The position numbers and the translations under genes are program-made. From CAVVEQ01 sp963806635 (GTDB lineage Bacteria > Chloroflexota > Anaerolineae > Anaerolineales > Anaerolineaceae), in contig CAWDZA010000015.1 of NCBI GenBank assembly GCA_963806635.1, forward strand, positions 1,116,001 through 1,180,000: a stretch of 64,000 nucleotides of DNA, in the 5' to 3' direction. A model generated the notes under the pieces. It ran no database searches, was not told the DNA's origin, and saw only the letters and a program-made list of their open reading frames with translations. Below are positions 9,851 to 17,443 of the stretch, one piece after another (the stretch's first letter is position 1; every line of letters begins with the position of its first letter).

Positions 9851-9959
9851 AGCTTCGAGGAAGAGATTGCCTCGCCCTTCGTCGTTTCACGAGTCGGGCT
9901 CGCAAAGATAAAACTTTGCGAGGAGCGCCGGCAACGACCGGCGCGACGACGCAAGCTGT
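9851..9959. repeat. 109-bp repeat element R4
   Basis: Same length and ends as R3: AGCTTCGAGGAAGAGATTGCC to CGCAAGCTGT, with the core GCGCCGG-caacga-CCGGCGC at 9925-9944. Its start coincides with the end of the GIY-YIG reading frame, so the nuclease gene is flanked closely by two copies. Confidence 0.65.
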
Positions 9960-10030
9960 TCTCTACCAATACTTTAGGGTACATGCGGACGATAAATTTT
10001 ATAAAATTATCTCCGATGGAAAGAACCTGA

Positions 10031-10172
10031 TGGCGTCTATGTCGACCACGAACGCCCGGAAGAGTGTGCTCTACACCGGCTACACGAGCGACCATGCGAG
10101 GCGGGTGCAGGAACACAAGGATGGAGTGGTGAAAGGCTTTACCCAGAAATACAAATGCCACATCCTGGTTAT
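10031..10172 (+). pseudogene. GIY-YIG endonuclease fragment, second copy
   Basis: Encodes NARKSVLYTGYTSDHARRVQEHK and VVKGFTQKYKCHILV, nearly identical to the first half of the 9557 copy, then stops matching exactly where the transporter gene begins (ATG at 10174). The 5' spacer (ATTTTATAAAATTA...) also matches the other copy, so repeat, spacer and nuclease were duplicated as a block and the second nuclease was truncated. The frame runs without a stop into the transporter, which is fortuitous. Confidence 0.65.
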
Positions 10173-10173
10173 C

Positions 10174-11469
10174 ATGAGCACGGAAACAAACACGAAACCG
10201 GCAGGCAACAAGCAGGGCTGGATCGTCACCATCGCGGGCACCCTCGCCCTTCTTTCCCTCGGGGTTTTATATGCCTGGAGCGTCGTCAAAGCCAATATCC
10301 CCGAAGCCTGGAATTGGGCCGACTCGCAAAAATCGCTCCCCTACTCCACCGCCTGTGTCATTTTTTCGCTCTCCACAATCCTGGGCGCGAAACTACTCGG
10401 CAAATACGGCCCGCGGGTGGTCGTCACCGCCGGTGGCATCCTGGCGGGCCTGGGTATGATCCTGCCCAGCTTCTCCACCTCGCCCTGGGTCTATACCCTG
10501 GCCTTCGGTTTGCTCGTCGGCTCAGGGATCGGTTTCGTCTATTCCACTGCCAGCCCCACCGCCCTGAAGTGGTTCCCCGCATCCAAAACCGGTTTGATCT
10601 CCGGTATCGTGGTTGCCGGGTTTGGGATGGGCAGCGCCTGGGTGGCTCCTCTGGCCCGCGCCACCATCGCCTCCATCGGCCTGCAAACCACCATGCTGTA
10701 TTTTGGGATCGGGATGGCCGTAGCGGTTGTCATCTTTGCCCAATTCATGCGTTTTCCACCAGTTGGGTATACCCCGGCGGAGACCGGTACGAAGAAAGCC
10801 GCCAAAGCAGCTGCCGCGCGTGATTTTTCCACCGGGGAAGTCGTCCGCACCTGGCAGTTCTATTTGATCTGGATCGCCTTCGCCTTCGGCTCCGGCGCGG
10901 GGCTGATGGTCATCGGCAACCTCGCTTCCATCGTCAAAGACCAGATCGGACTGGTGGCTTTCAGCGCCATCGCGGTCTCAGCCCTGGCCATCGGAAACGG
11001 TGCCGGGCGCGTGACCTATGGCGTCCTCTCCGATAAGATCGGCCGGAAGAACGTGATGCTCATCGCGTTCATCTTCCAGGCGGTCCTCATTTTCATTTTG
11101 ACTTACTTTGTGAAGGGCAGCGCCTATGTGAACGCCCCGGTATTATTGGTCTTCGTGGCGCTGATCGGAGCGAACTACGGTGCCAACCTGGCTGTCTTCC
11201 CTGCCATGACCAAGGATTATTACGGACCCAAGAACTTCGCCATGAATTACGGCATCGTCTATACTGCGTGGGGGTTGGGCGGATTCATGCTTTCCCAGCT
11301 GGCCGGAACCATCCGGGATACGACCGGCAATTACAACCAGGCATACCTGCTGGCCTCGATCATGCTGGTCATTGCCTCCATCCTGATGGGCATCCTTAAA
11401 TCCCCACAGATCGCGAAGGAAGCATCCGTTCCCGTGGTCACCGGTTCCCCTGCACCAACCACAGAATAA
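10174..11469 (+). CDS. MFS transporter, OFA (oxalate/formate antiporter-like) family
   Basis: A 431-residue carrier with twelve predicted membrane helices. The N-terminus (LALLSLGVLYAWSV then SLPYSTACVIFSLS) and the cytoplasmic loop GVLSDKIGRKN between helices are typical of the OFA subfamily of the major facilitator superfamily, which exchange small carboxylates. The ATG at 10174 is chosen because the open frame upstream is nuclease remnant and repeat. No gene for oxalate or formate use is adjacent. It converges with the BMC-operon regulator and shares a bidirectional terminator with it. A role in exporting an acid product of the BMC pathway is possible but unproved. Confidence 0.8.
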   Translation: MSTETNTKPAGNKQGWIVTIAGTLALLSLGVLYAWSVVKANIPEAWNWADSQKSLPYSTACVIFSLSTILGAKLLGKYGPRVVVTAGGILAGLGMILPSFSTSPWVYTLAFGLLVGSGIGFVYSTASPTALKWFPASKTGLISGIVVAGFGMGSAWVAPLARATIASIGLQTTMLYFGIGMAVAVVIFAQFMRFPPVGYTPAETGTKKAAKAAAARDFSTGEVVRTWQFYLIWIAFAFGSGAGLMVIGNLASIVKDQIGLVAFSAIAVSALAIGNGAGRVTYGVLSDKIGRKNVMLIAFIFQAVLIFILTYFVKGSAYVNAPVLLVFVALIGANYGANLAVFPAMTKDYYGPKNFAMNYGIVYTAWGLGGFMLSQLAGTIRDTTGNYNQAYLLASIMLVIASILMGILKSPQIAKEASVPVVTGSPAPTTE

Positions 11470-11490
11470 AAAACAATTTGGTTTGAAAAA

Positions 11491-11525
11491 ACGACTGACT
11501 GGGTAACCCGGTCAGTCGTTTTTAT
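11491..11525. terminator. Bidirectional rho-independent terminator
   Basis: ACGACTGAC (11491-11499) pairs with GTCAGTCGT (11511-11519); T-run on the plus strand and A-run before it, so it can serve both the transporter and the convergent gntR gene. Confidence 0.85.
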
Positions 11526-11538
11526 TTATTTCAATTTC

Positions 11539-12283
11539 TCACGACCTCGTCAACCGCATCGTGTAACGATATCTATCCCCCCGGTAAAGGATCTTCACGT
11601 ACTCCACCGCTTTCCTTTCCTGCGACCAGAGCACGCGTTCGTTCAATAACAGCGGGCAGCCTTCCTCGATCTGCAGCAGGCGCGCTTCTTCGGGGGATGC
11701 CAGGGTCACCTCCAGGGTCTCATCCGCCGCCCAGGGGATGATGCCGAATTTCTCCTGCAGGATCTTATAGAGCGAGCCAGCCTTCTCCATCTCCTCCTGC
11801 GAAATTATCCTGGTCTTGCTCCAGCGCCAGGTAGGAGGTCTGCAGCCCGATGGGGATGCCATCGCCCAGGCGGATGCGTTCGATTCGCAGCGTTTTCCCA
11901 TCCGCGGGCATATCCAGCTTGCGGGCTATCGTTTCCGGCGGCACCTCACGGATTAAGCTTCTTACCACCTGCCCCGGTTTTATCCCTCGCTTTAATAGAT
12001 CCTCCGAAAAGCTGGTCAGCTCCAGCAACCCTTTTTGCAGCTTCTGGGGCATAACGAAGGTGCCCCGGCCGTGCTCGCGGTAGAGGTAGCCCTCGCGGAT
12101 CAGGAGCTCGATCGCCTGGCGGATGGTCGGACGGCTGATGCGGTACTGCTGTTCCAGCTGCCGCTCGGAGGGAATGGCGGATTGCGGCTCCCATTCGCCG
12201 TCTGTGATCTTATTCCGCAAGATCCGCGCTAGCTGGTGGTATTTGGGGATCTCATCATATGGATCGATCATGGTACTTGACAT
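11539..12283 (-). CDS. GntR/HutC-family regulator of the BMC operon, one frame change
   Basis: Winged-helix DNA-binding domain at about residues 12-78 (PSERQLEQQYRISRPTIRQAI, GRGTFV) followed by a UTRA ligand-binding domain (TSFSEDLLKRG ... LRIERIRLGDG ... LLLNERVLW ... YRYTMRLTR). About 247 residues when an inserted base near 11806 is removed, the family's usual length. It is divergent from the microcompartment operon, and its start codon overlaps the -35 box of that operon's promoter, so binding near its own start would control both. UTRA regulators respond to sugar phosphates or similar small molecules; a pathway sugar phosphate is the natural guess. Confidence 0.85.
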
Positions 12284-12305
12284 TTTATCACGCGCGTGCT
12301 AATAT
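12277..12305 (+). promoter_or_regulatory. Promoter of the microcompartment operon
   Basis: Consensus TTGACA (12277-12282), 17-base spacer, TAATAT (12300-12305). About 70 bases before rpiB. A small inverted repeat TGGT-cttt-ACCA at 12326-12337 lies in the leader and is a weak operator candidate for the divergent GntR protein. Confidence 0.7.
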
Positions 12306-12376
12306 AACGATGTAATCTTGTCATGTGGTCTTTACCAGTTAGAAATAAAGAGAAAGAACAGGTCAGAACACAGGAA

Positions 12377-12946
12377 ATGAGCACGCCAAGCGAGCAGGAA
12401 ATCAGCGAGATCGTCCGCAAGGTGATCGCCAGCCTCCCCCAGGGGGCTCTCACCCCTGCTGCGCCTGCCTCCACCCCCGAGAAAACCGTCGCCATCGGCG
12501 CGGATCACGGCGGATTCTCCCTCAAGGAAGCCCTGAAACCCTATCTCACCGAGTTAGGTTACACATTCATCGACTGCGGTACCAATTCCACCGCCGCGGT
12601 GGATTACCCCGATCTCGCCCGCGCGGTGGCTGAGCTGGTATCCTCCGGTAAAGCTTTCCGTGGGGTGATGATCGACGGCGCCGGGATCGGTTCATGTATG
12701 ACCGCGAATAAGGTTCCCGGTGTGCGCGCCAGCATGTGCTACGACATCTCCACCGCCTCCAATGCCCGCGAACATAATGACGCCAACCTGCTCACCCTGG
12801 GCGCCGGGCTGATCGGCGAATCCCTCGCCAAACAGATCCTCAAGACCTGGCTCTCCACCCCCTTCGGCGGGGGTAGGCACGCCAAGCGCGTGGATAAGAT
12901 CATGGAAACAGAAAAATTCTACATGAAGGAAGGAACATCCTCATGA
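12377..12946 (+). CDS. rpiB: RpiB-like sugar-phosphate isomerase with encapsulation peptide
   Basis: RpiB/LacA/LacB-type isomerase of 189 residues. The fold signature is clear: IGADHGGF, DCGTNST, VDYPDLA, GAGIGSCMTANKVPG and AREHNDANLLTLGAG. The ATG at 12377 is chosen over an upstream in-frame ATG (12323) because residues 4-19 then form the first element, an amphipathic helix EISEIVRKVIAS. That is the standard short targeting helix that takes cargo into a microcompartment, joined by a Pro/Ala linker. The E. coli RpiB catalytic Cys position (ICGTGIG) is Asp here (IDGAGIG), so activity may differ from plain ribose-5-phosphate isomerase. It overlaps deoC by 4 bases. Confidence 0.87.
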   Translation: MSTPSEQEISEIVRKVIASLPQGALTPAAPASTPEKTVAIGADHGGFSLKEALKPYLTELGYTFIDCGTNSTAAVDYPDLARAVAELVSSGKAFRGVMIDGAGIGSCMTANKVPGVRASMCYDISTASNAREHNDANLLTLGAGLIGESLAKQILKTWLSTPFGGGRHAKRVDKIMETEKFYMKEGTSS

Positions 12947-13899
12947 GCCCCGATACAAAGGTCGTCGAATCCCTGGTGCAGATCATCACCCGCGAGGTGC
13001 TTGCCGCCTACGCCGAGGAGGATATTCAGAAATCCATCTCGCAGGGCTTGATGTGCAAACGCGATTGCGCCAGCGGCATGTGCGCCACCACCTGCTTCAA
13101 TAAACTTGGCCAGGTGGTCAGCGCCGGCGCAGAGCGTATCACCACCACCGTGGGACTCATCCCCGGAGATCTCAGTATGGCAGGCATGATCGATCACACC
13201 CTGCTCAAGCCGGATACCACCCCCGAAAAGGTCACCCAGCTCTGCATGGAAGCCCGCAAATATAACTTCGCATCCGTCTGCGTCAACCCCTCCTATGTCA
13301 AGCTTTGCTCCGACCTGCTGCAGGGATCCAACGTCAAAGTCTGCTCGGTCATCGGCTTCCCCCTCGGCGCCACCCTGCCAGAGATCAAGGTGATCGAAGC
13401 CAAGATGGCGCTCGAAAACGGCGCCTCCGAGCTGGATATGGTCGTCAATATCGGCGCGCTCAAAGCCCGGGATTCCGCCCTGGTCGCCAGGGATATCCGC
13501 GGGGTGGTTGCCACCGGGCACGCGGCCGGGGCGCTGGTCAAAGTGATCCTCGAGACCTGCCTGCTCACCGATGAAGAAAAGGTGCTCGGCTGCCTGCTCT
13601 CCAAGGAAGCCGGGGCGGATTTCGTCAAGACCTCCACCGGCTTTTCCACCGGCGGCGCCACGGTGAAGGATATCATGCTCATGCGCCAGACGGTCGGCTC
13701 CGAGATGGGCGTCAAAGCTTCGGGTGGAATATCCACCCGCGAGGATGCCGAAAAAATGGTCAAAGCCGGCGCCACCCGCATCGGCGCTTCCGCCGGGATC
13801 AAGATCATCGGCGCCGCCGAAGGTGCCGGCCCCAAGCCGGCCGCACCCGAGCCCGCGCCTGCCGCCATCCCGCAGCCTGCTGCTGTTAAATCATACTGA
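12943..13899 (+). CDS. deoC: Deoxyribose-phosphate aldolase with N-terminal BMC-targeting region
   Basis: Splits 2-deoxyribose 5-phosphate to glyceraldehyde 3-phosphate and acetaldehyde. The aldolase core (about residues 75-295) keeps the catalytic Asp in SELDMVVNIG, the Schiff-base Lys in DFVKTSTGF and the second Lys in GVKASGGIS. At 318 residues it is about 70-100 longer than free DeoC: the N-terminus has an amphipathic helix (KVVESLVQIITREVLAAYA), an encapsulation-peptide candidate, followed by a cysteine group C38-x3-C42-x4-C47-x3-C51 that free enzymes lack, and the C-terminus is a Pro/Ala tail. It is the probable source of the aldehyde handled by the compartment. Confidence 0.92.
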   Translation: MSPDTKVVESLVQIITREVLAAYAEEDIQKSISQGLMCKRDCASGMCATTCFNKLGQVVSAGAERITTTVGLIPGDLSMAGMIDHTLLKPDTTPEKVTQLCMEARKYNFASVCVNPSYVKLCSDLLQGSNVKVCSVIGFPLGATLPEIKVIEAKMALENGASELDMVVNIGALKARDSALVARDIRGVVATGHAAGALVKVILETCLLTDEEKVLGCLLSKEAGADFVKTSTGFSTGGATVKDIMLMRQTVGSEMGVKASGGISTREDAEKMVKAGATRIGASAGIKIIGAAEGAGPKPAAPEPAPAAIPQPAAVKSY

Positions 13900-13909
13900 G
13901 GAAAATCTT

Positions 13910-14200
13910 ATGCTGATCGCGAAAGTCGTTGGCACTACTGTTTCGACCATAAAAGATGAGAAGCTCACCGGGCGCAAGCTGCTGATCCTGCGTCCCGCGG
14001 ATGAGCACGGCAACCCCACCGGTAAGCCCTATGTGGCCATCGACACTGTCGATGCCGGCATCGGGGACCTGGTGCTCACCGCCGCCGGTTCCAGCGCCCG
14101 CCAGACCACCATCACCAAGGATACCCCGGTGGATACGGTCATCATGGCCATGATCGACTCGCTGGAAGTGGAAGGCGAGACCGTTTACCGGAAGAGCTGA
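13910..14200 (+). CDS. BMC-P shell vertex protein 1 (EutN/CcmL family)
   Basis: A 96-residue pentamer-forming vertex protein. It opens with MLIAKVVGTTVSTIKD and carries KLLILRPAD, DTVDAGIGDLVL and the final VIMAMIDSLEV, all standard for the family (PF03319). Five copies cap the corners of the icosahedral shell. The start at 13910 follows GAGGAAAATCTT. It sits between the aldolase and the dehydrogenase, and is the first of three vertex paralogues in the operon. Confidence 0.93.
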   Translation: MLIAKVVGTTVSTIKDEKLTGRKLLILRPADEHGNPTGKPYVAIDTVDAGIGDLVLTAAGSSARQTTITKDTPVDTVIMAMIDSLEVEGETVYRKS

Positions 14201-14204
14201 GAAG

Positions 14205-15661
14205 ATGGATTCAGACCTGGCATCCATTCAGGAAGCGCGCGACCTGGCATCCGCTGCCTTCGAAGCCCAGAAACTCTGGGCGAAGGCAACGCAAGCCCAG
14301 GTGGATGCCGTCTGCGCCTCAATGGCGGAAGCAGGCTTCCAGGCTTCCGAACGCCTGGGTCAACAAGCCACTGAGGAAACCGGTTACGGCGTCCCCGCGC
14401 ACAAGAAACTCAAGAACGAATTCGGTTCGCGCGCGGTCTGGGAGAGCATCCGCGACCTGAAAACCGTGGGCGTCGTCCGCGAGGACCCCGCCCGGCGGAT
14501 CTACGAGATCGCCTGGCCGATGGGCGTGGTCGCGGGTCTCGTCCCCTCCACCAACCCCACCTCCACCGTTTTCGCCAAAGCCCTGATGGCGGTCAAGGCC
14601 CGGGATGCGATCGTCTTCGCCCCCCACCCCTCCTCCGCGCGCTGCTCTCTGGCGGCGGCGGTCGTGATGGCGGAAGCCGCGGAAAAGGCTGGCGCTCCGC
14701 GCGGGTCTGGTAAGCTGCCTGCAGCAGATCTCCCTGCCTGGCACCCAGGAATTGATGAACCACAAACACGTGGCGCTCATCCTCGCCACCGGCGGATCGG
14801 GCATGGTCAAAGCCGCCCATTCGGTGGGCAAGCCCGCTTATGGCGTCGGTCCCGGCAATGTGCCGGTCTACGTGGATCGCTCCGCCGACCTGGAAAAAGC
14901 TGCCCGCTATATCGTGGCCTCGAAAGCCTTCGATTACTCCACCATTTGCGCCACCGAGCAGGCAGTCATTGCCGATGCCCCCATCGCGCGTAAATTGGAG
15001 GATCTGATGACGGCCCAGGGCGCGCTCTTCATCACCGCCGAGCAGGCGGAGAAGCTGCGCAAGGTGCTCTTTTTCCCGGATGGCGCCATCAACCCCGCCT
15101 CGGTAGGCAAATCGCCTTTCGTACTGGCGGGCATGGCGGGCTTCGAGGTCCCCGCCGGGACGCGCATCCTGGTTGCGCGATTATTCAAGGTCGGCAAAGA
15201 AGAACCTCTCTCGCGCGAGAAGTTGACCACCGTGCTTGGTTGGTACGAAACCGACGGCTGGGAAGCCGGGTGCGAGCGTTCGATCGAATTGATCCAGTTC
15301 GGCGGACGCGGGCACACCCAGATCATCTATGCCACCGATGACAAGGTCATCATGGAATTCGGGCTCGAAAAACCCGTCTTCCGCATCCTGGTCAACACCA
15401 TGGGCACGCTGGGCGCCATTGGCCTGACTACCGGATTGATGCCCTCCATGACCCTTGGGTCAGGCGGTGTGGGCGGCTCGATCACCGGCGATAACATCTC
15501 CGCCTGTCACCTGTTCAACATCAAGCGGCTGGCGTATGAGCTCACCGCCCCGCCCCCGGCAGCCTTCCAGGCTCCGGCGCAGACGGCTCCGCCAGGCCAA
15601 CCCCGTTGACCTCGAAAAGATCGTCCGGGCGGTGGTTGAGGAAGTATTAAACGCGAGATAA
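14205..15661 (+). CDS. BMC acylating aldehyde dehydrogenase (PduP/EutE-like), two frame changes
   Basis: CoA-acylating aldehyde dehydrogenase, expected to oxidise acetaldehyde (from DeoC) to acetyl-CoA with NAD+. Visible: Rossmann region MGVVAGLVPSTNPTSTV, NHKHVALILATGGSGMV, the catalytic Cys in DYSTICATEQ (about residue 248) and the C-terminal GGVGGSITGDN. Inserted bases near 14703 and 15580 split it into three frames; when joined it is about 484 residues. The last 17 residues, DLEKIVRAVVEEVLNAR after a Pro/Ala linker, form an amphipathic helix that matches a C-terminal encapsulation peptide. It starts 4 bases after the first vertex gene. Confidence 0.9.
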
Positions 15662-15711
15662 CCGGGCAACTTCCCGGATATTGAGAAAAACACGAAAGTG
15701 AGGAAAAAAGA

Positions 15712-16032
15712 ATGGACACTGCATTGATCGCTTTAGGAATGGTCGAGACCAAGGGCCTGGTAGGCGCTGTGGAAGCCGCGGACGCCATGGTCAAAGCTGC
15801 CAACGTGACCCTGATCGGGTCGGAATACGTGGGCGGCGGGATGGTCACCGTGATGGTCCGCGGGGACGTGGGCGCTGTGAAGGCTGCCACGGATGCCGGC
15901 GCTGCCGCCGCCAAGCGCGTGGGCGAGCTGGTTTCGGTGCACGTCATCCCCCGACCGCATGTCGAGATCGAGATGATCCTGCCGCAGAGCAGCAAGGGCT
16001 CCTTCGGCGGGCGCACCGCTGAGAAGAAATAA
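15712..16032 (+). CDS. BMC-H hexameric shell protein
   Basis: Single-BMC-domain shell protein of 106 residues (PF00936): ALGMVETKGLVGAVEAADAM, the pore-lining stretch YVGGGMVTVMVRGDVGAV and HVIPRPHVEIE. Hexamers tile the facets, and the glycine-rich pore suits small polar metabolites. It is the only BMC-H gene in the operon, so it must make up most of the shell surface. A good ribosome site (GAGG at 15700) precedes the ATG. Confidence 0.95.
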   Translation: MDTALIALGMVETKGLVGAVEAADAMVKAANVTLIGSEYVGGGMVTVMVRGDVGAVKAATDAGAAAAKRVGELVSVHVIPRPHVEIEMILPQSSKGSFGGRTAEKK

Positions 16033-16121
16033 GACCAGCGCTACGAAGTTGGTAACGCAACCCCGGTGGATGGCTTATAGCATCTGAAACCGGTGAAATT
16101 CGACCTGGAAGAGGAGTACCC

Positions 16122-16751
16122 ATGGCTGATGCCTTTCAATTACGCTGTTATTGCTTTCTGGACCGGATGCAGGCGCAATACGCCGCCTTCATCGGCACGG
16201 TCACCCAGGGGGATCTGCCCACCGAAGGCATGGCCGCCCTCTATGTGGAGATGGCGCCGGGTAACGAAGTCTTCCGCGTGGTGGATATCGCGGTCAAAGC
16301 CACCGAAGCCCGCCCCGGCGCGCAGATCGTCGAGCGCGAGTTCGGCATGTTCGAGGTGCACTCCCTCAACCAGGCGGCTGTGTTGGAAGCCGGTGAAGTG
16401 GTATTGAGCCGCCTGGGATTGAGCGTCGCTGACCGGATCAAGCCCGAGGTCGTCTCCACCCAGGTGATCACGCGCATCGATCCCTACCAGGCGCAGCTCC
16501 TCAACCGCTTCCGCCGCGGAAGTATGCTGGTTCCCGGCGAGACCATGCTGGTGCTCGAGTGCGCGCCTGCCGCCTACATTAACTATGCCTGCAACGAGGC
16601 GGAGAAAAAAGCCAACATCAAGCTGGTGCACGTCTCCTCGGTCGGGCGTTTCGGGCGCATGTGGCTCTCGGGTTCCGAGGCAGAGATCGTCACCGCCAAA
16701 AATGCCGCCATCGCCGCGCTGGAAAACCTGCCCGGCAGGCCTGGCGCCTAG
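16122..16751 (+). CDS. BMC-T tandem-domain trimeric shell protein
   Basis: 209 residues with two BMC folds. Domain 1 runs to about residue 95 (GTVTQGDLPTEGMAALYVEMAPG, FEVHSLNQAAVLEAGE); domain 2 holds MLVLECAPAAYINYACNEAEKKA and HVSSVGRFGRMWLSGSEAE. Trimers of this type form pseudo-hexamers that often have gated larger pores for cofactors or bulky substrates. Family assignment is firm; whether it stacks in double layers cannot be seen. The start follows GAAGAGGAG at the usual distance. Confidence 0.9.
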   Translation: MADAFQLRCYCFLDRMQAQYAAFIGTVTQGDLPTEGMAALYVEMAPGNEVFRVVDIAVKATEARPGAQIVEREFGMFEVHSLNQAAVLEAGEVVLSRLGLSVADRIKPEVVSTQVITRIDPYQAQLLNRFRRGSMLVPGETMLVLECAPAAYINYACNEAEKKANIKLVHVSSVGRFGRMWLSGSEAEIVTAKNAAIAALENLPGRPGA

Positions 16752-16766
16752 GCGGCGGGAGGAATT

Positions 16767-17120
16767 ATGGCAAAAGAGTTCTACACCGAACGGGATATCG
16801 AGGATATGTTCAAACGCGGGCAAACCGCGCTGGAACTGAGCGACGACGTGGTGCTCACCGAGCTGGCTTACGAAAAAGCCCAACGGCTGGGGGTAAAGCT
16901 GATCGCCAGGCACGATACACCGCCCGCCGCCCCGATCCGACCGTATATCTCCATGTCAGTGGCTCCCGCGAAGCCATCCAATCCTGCCCCGCAACCGCAG
17001 CCTGACGATCTGAGAAAACGCGTCCAGGCGGCGGTGGCGGCAAAGCTAGGCACCCAGGTGGATCCCTCCCTGCTTGACGCCATCCTCAGCCGGGTGATCG
17101 AAGCCCTGGAGAAGAAGTAG
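16767..17120 (+). CDS. Small BMC-associated protein with C-terminal encapsulation peptide
   Basis: A 117-residue protein of unknown function. Residues 1-48 (EFYTERDIEDMFKRGQ, LELSDDVVLTELAYEKAQRLGVKLI) resemble a short helical module also seen at the front of BMC-linked EutT/PduO-type or flavoprotein partners. Then comes a Pro-rich linker and an amphipathic C-terminal helix pair (DDLRKRVQAAVAAKL and LDAILSRVIEALEKK) like an encapsulation peptide. It has no catalytic motif I recognise. Position among shell genes and the two-part layout suggest an adaptor or scaffold linking cargo to shell. The next gene begins 3 bases after its stop. Confidence 0.7.
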   Translation: MAKEFYTERDIEDMFKRGQTALELSDDVVLTELAYEKAQRLGVKLIARHDTPPAAPIRPYISMSVAPAKPSNPAPQPQPDDLRKRVQAAVAAKLGTQVDPSLLDAILSRVIEALEKK

Positions 17121-17122
17121 CC

Positions 17123-17443
17123 ATGCTTTTCGGCAGGATCAAAGGCACCGCGGTCTGCACGGTCAAGTATCCGGGTACCGAGGGGCTCAAGCTGCTGATC
17201 GTCCAGCCGCTGGATAGGCACCTCGATCCGGTAGGGTCGCTCCAGGTAGTGGCTGATACGGTCCAAGCCGGACCCGGCGATCTGTGCGTGATGGTTCGTT
17301 CGCGCGAAGCCTCCTTGGCCATGCTGGACGAGAAATTCGTGCCGGTCGATCTAGCCACGGTCGGCATCGTGGATGATCTCGAGTTACGCCCGGATGAAGA
17401 ATTCGATTTCACCCTCAAACCGGGCTGGAACCAGTTCACATGA
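17123..17443 (+). CDS. BMC-P shell vertex protein 2
   Basis: 106-residue EutN/CcmL-family pentamer protein: MLFGRIKGTAVCTVKYPG, LKLLIVQPLDRHLDP, DTVQAGPGDLCVMV and VGIVDDLEL. It differs clearly from the other two vertex proteins and has an extended acidic/aromatic C-terminus (DEEFDFTLKPGWNQF). It overlaps the next gene by 4 bases (ATGA), indicating translational coupling. Confidence 0.88.
   Translation: MLFGRIKGTAVCTVKYPGTEGLKLLIVQPLDRHLDPVGSLQVVADTVQAGPGDLCVMVRSREASLAMLDEKFVPVDLATVGIVDDLELRPDEEFDFTLKPGWNQFT

Noticed and set aside
9916..11469. Single 517-residue protein joining a GIY-YIG domain to an MFS transporter
   Set aside because: The first part is repeat R4 and a truncated nuclease lacking its second half; the transporter has its own ATG at a family-typical N-terminus.
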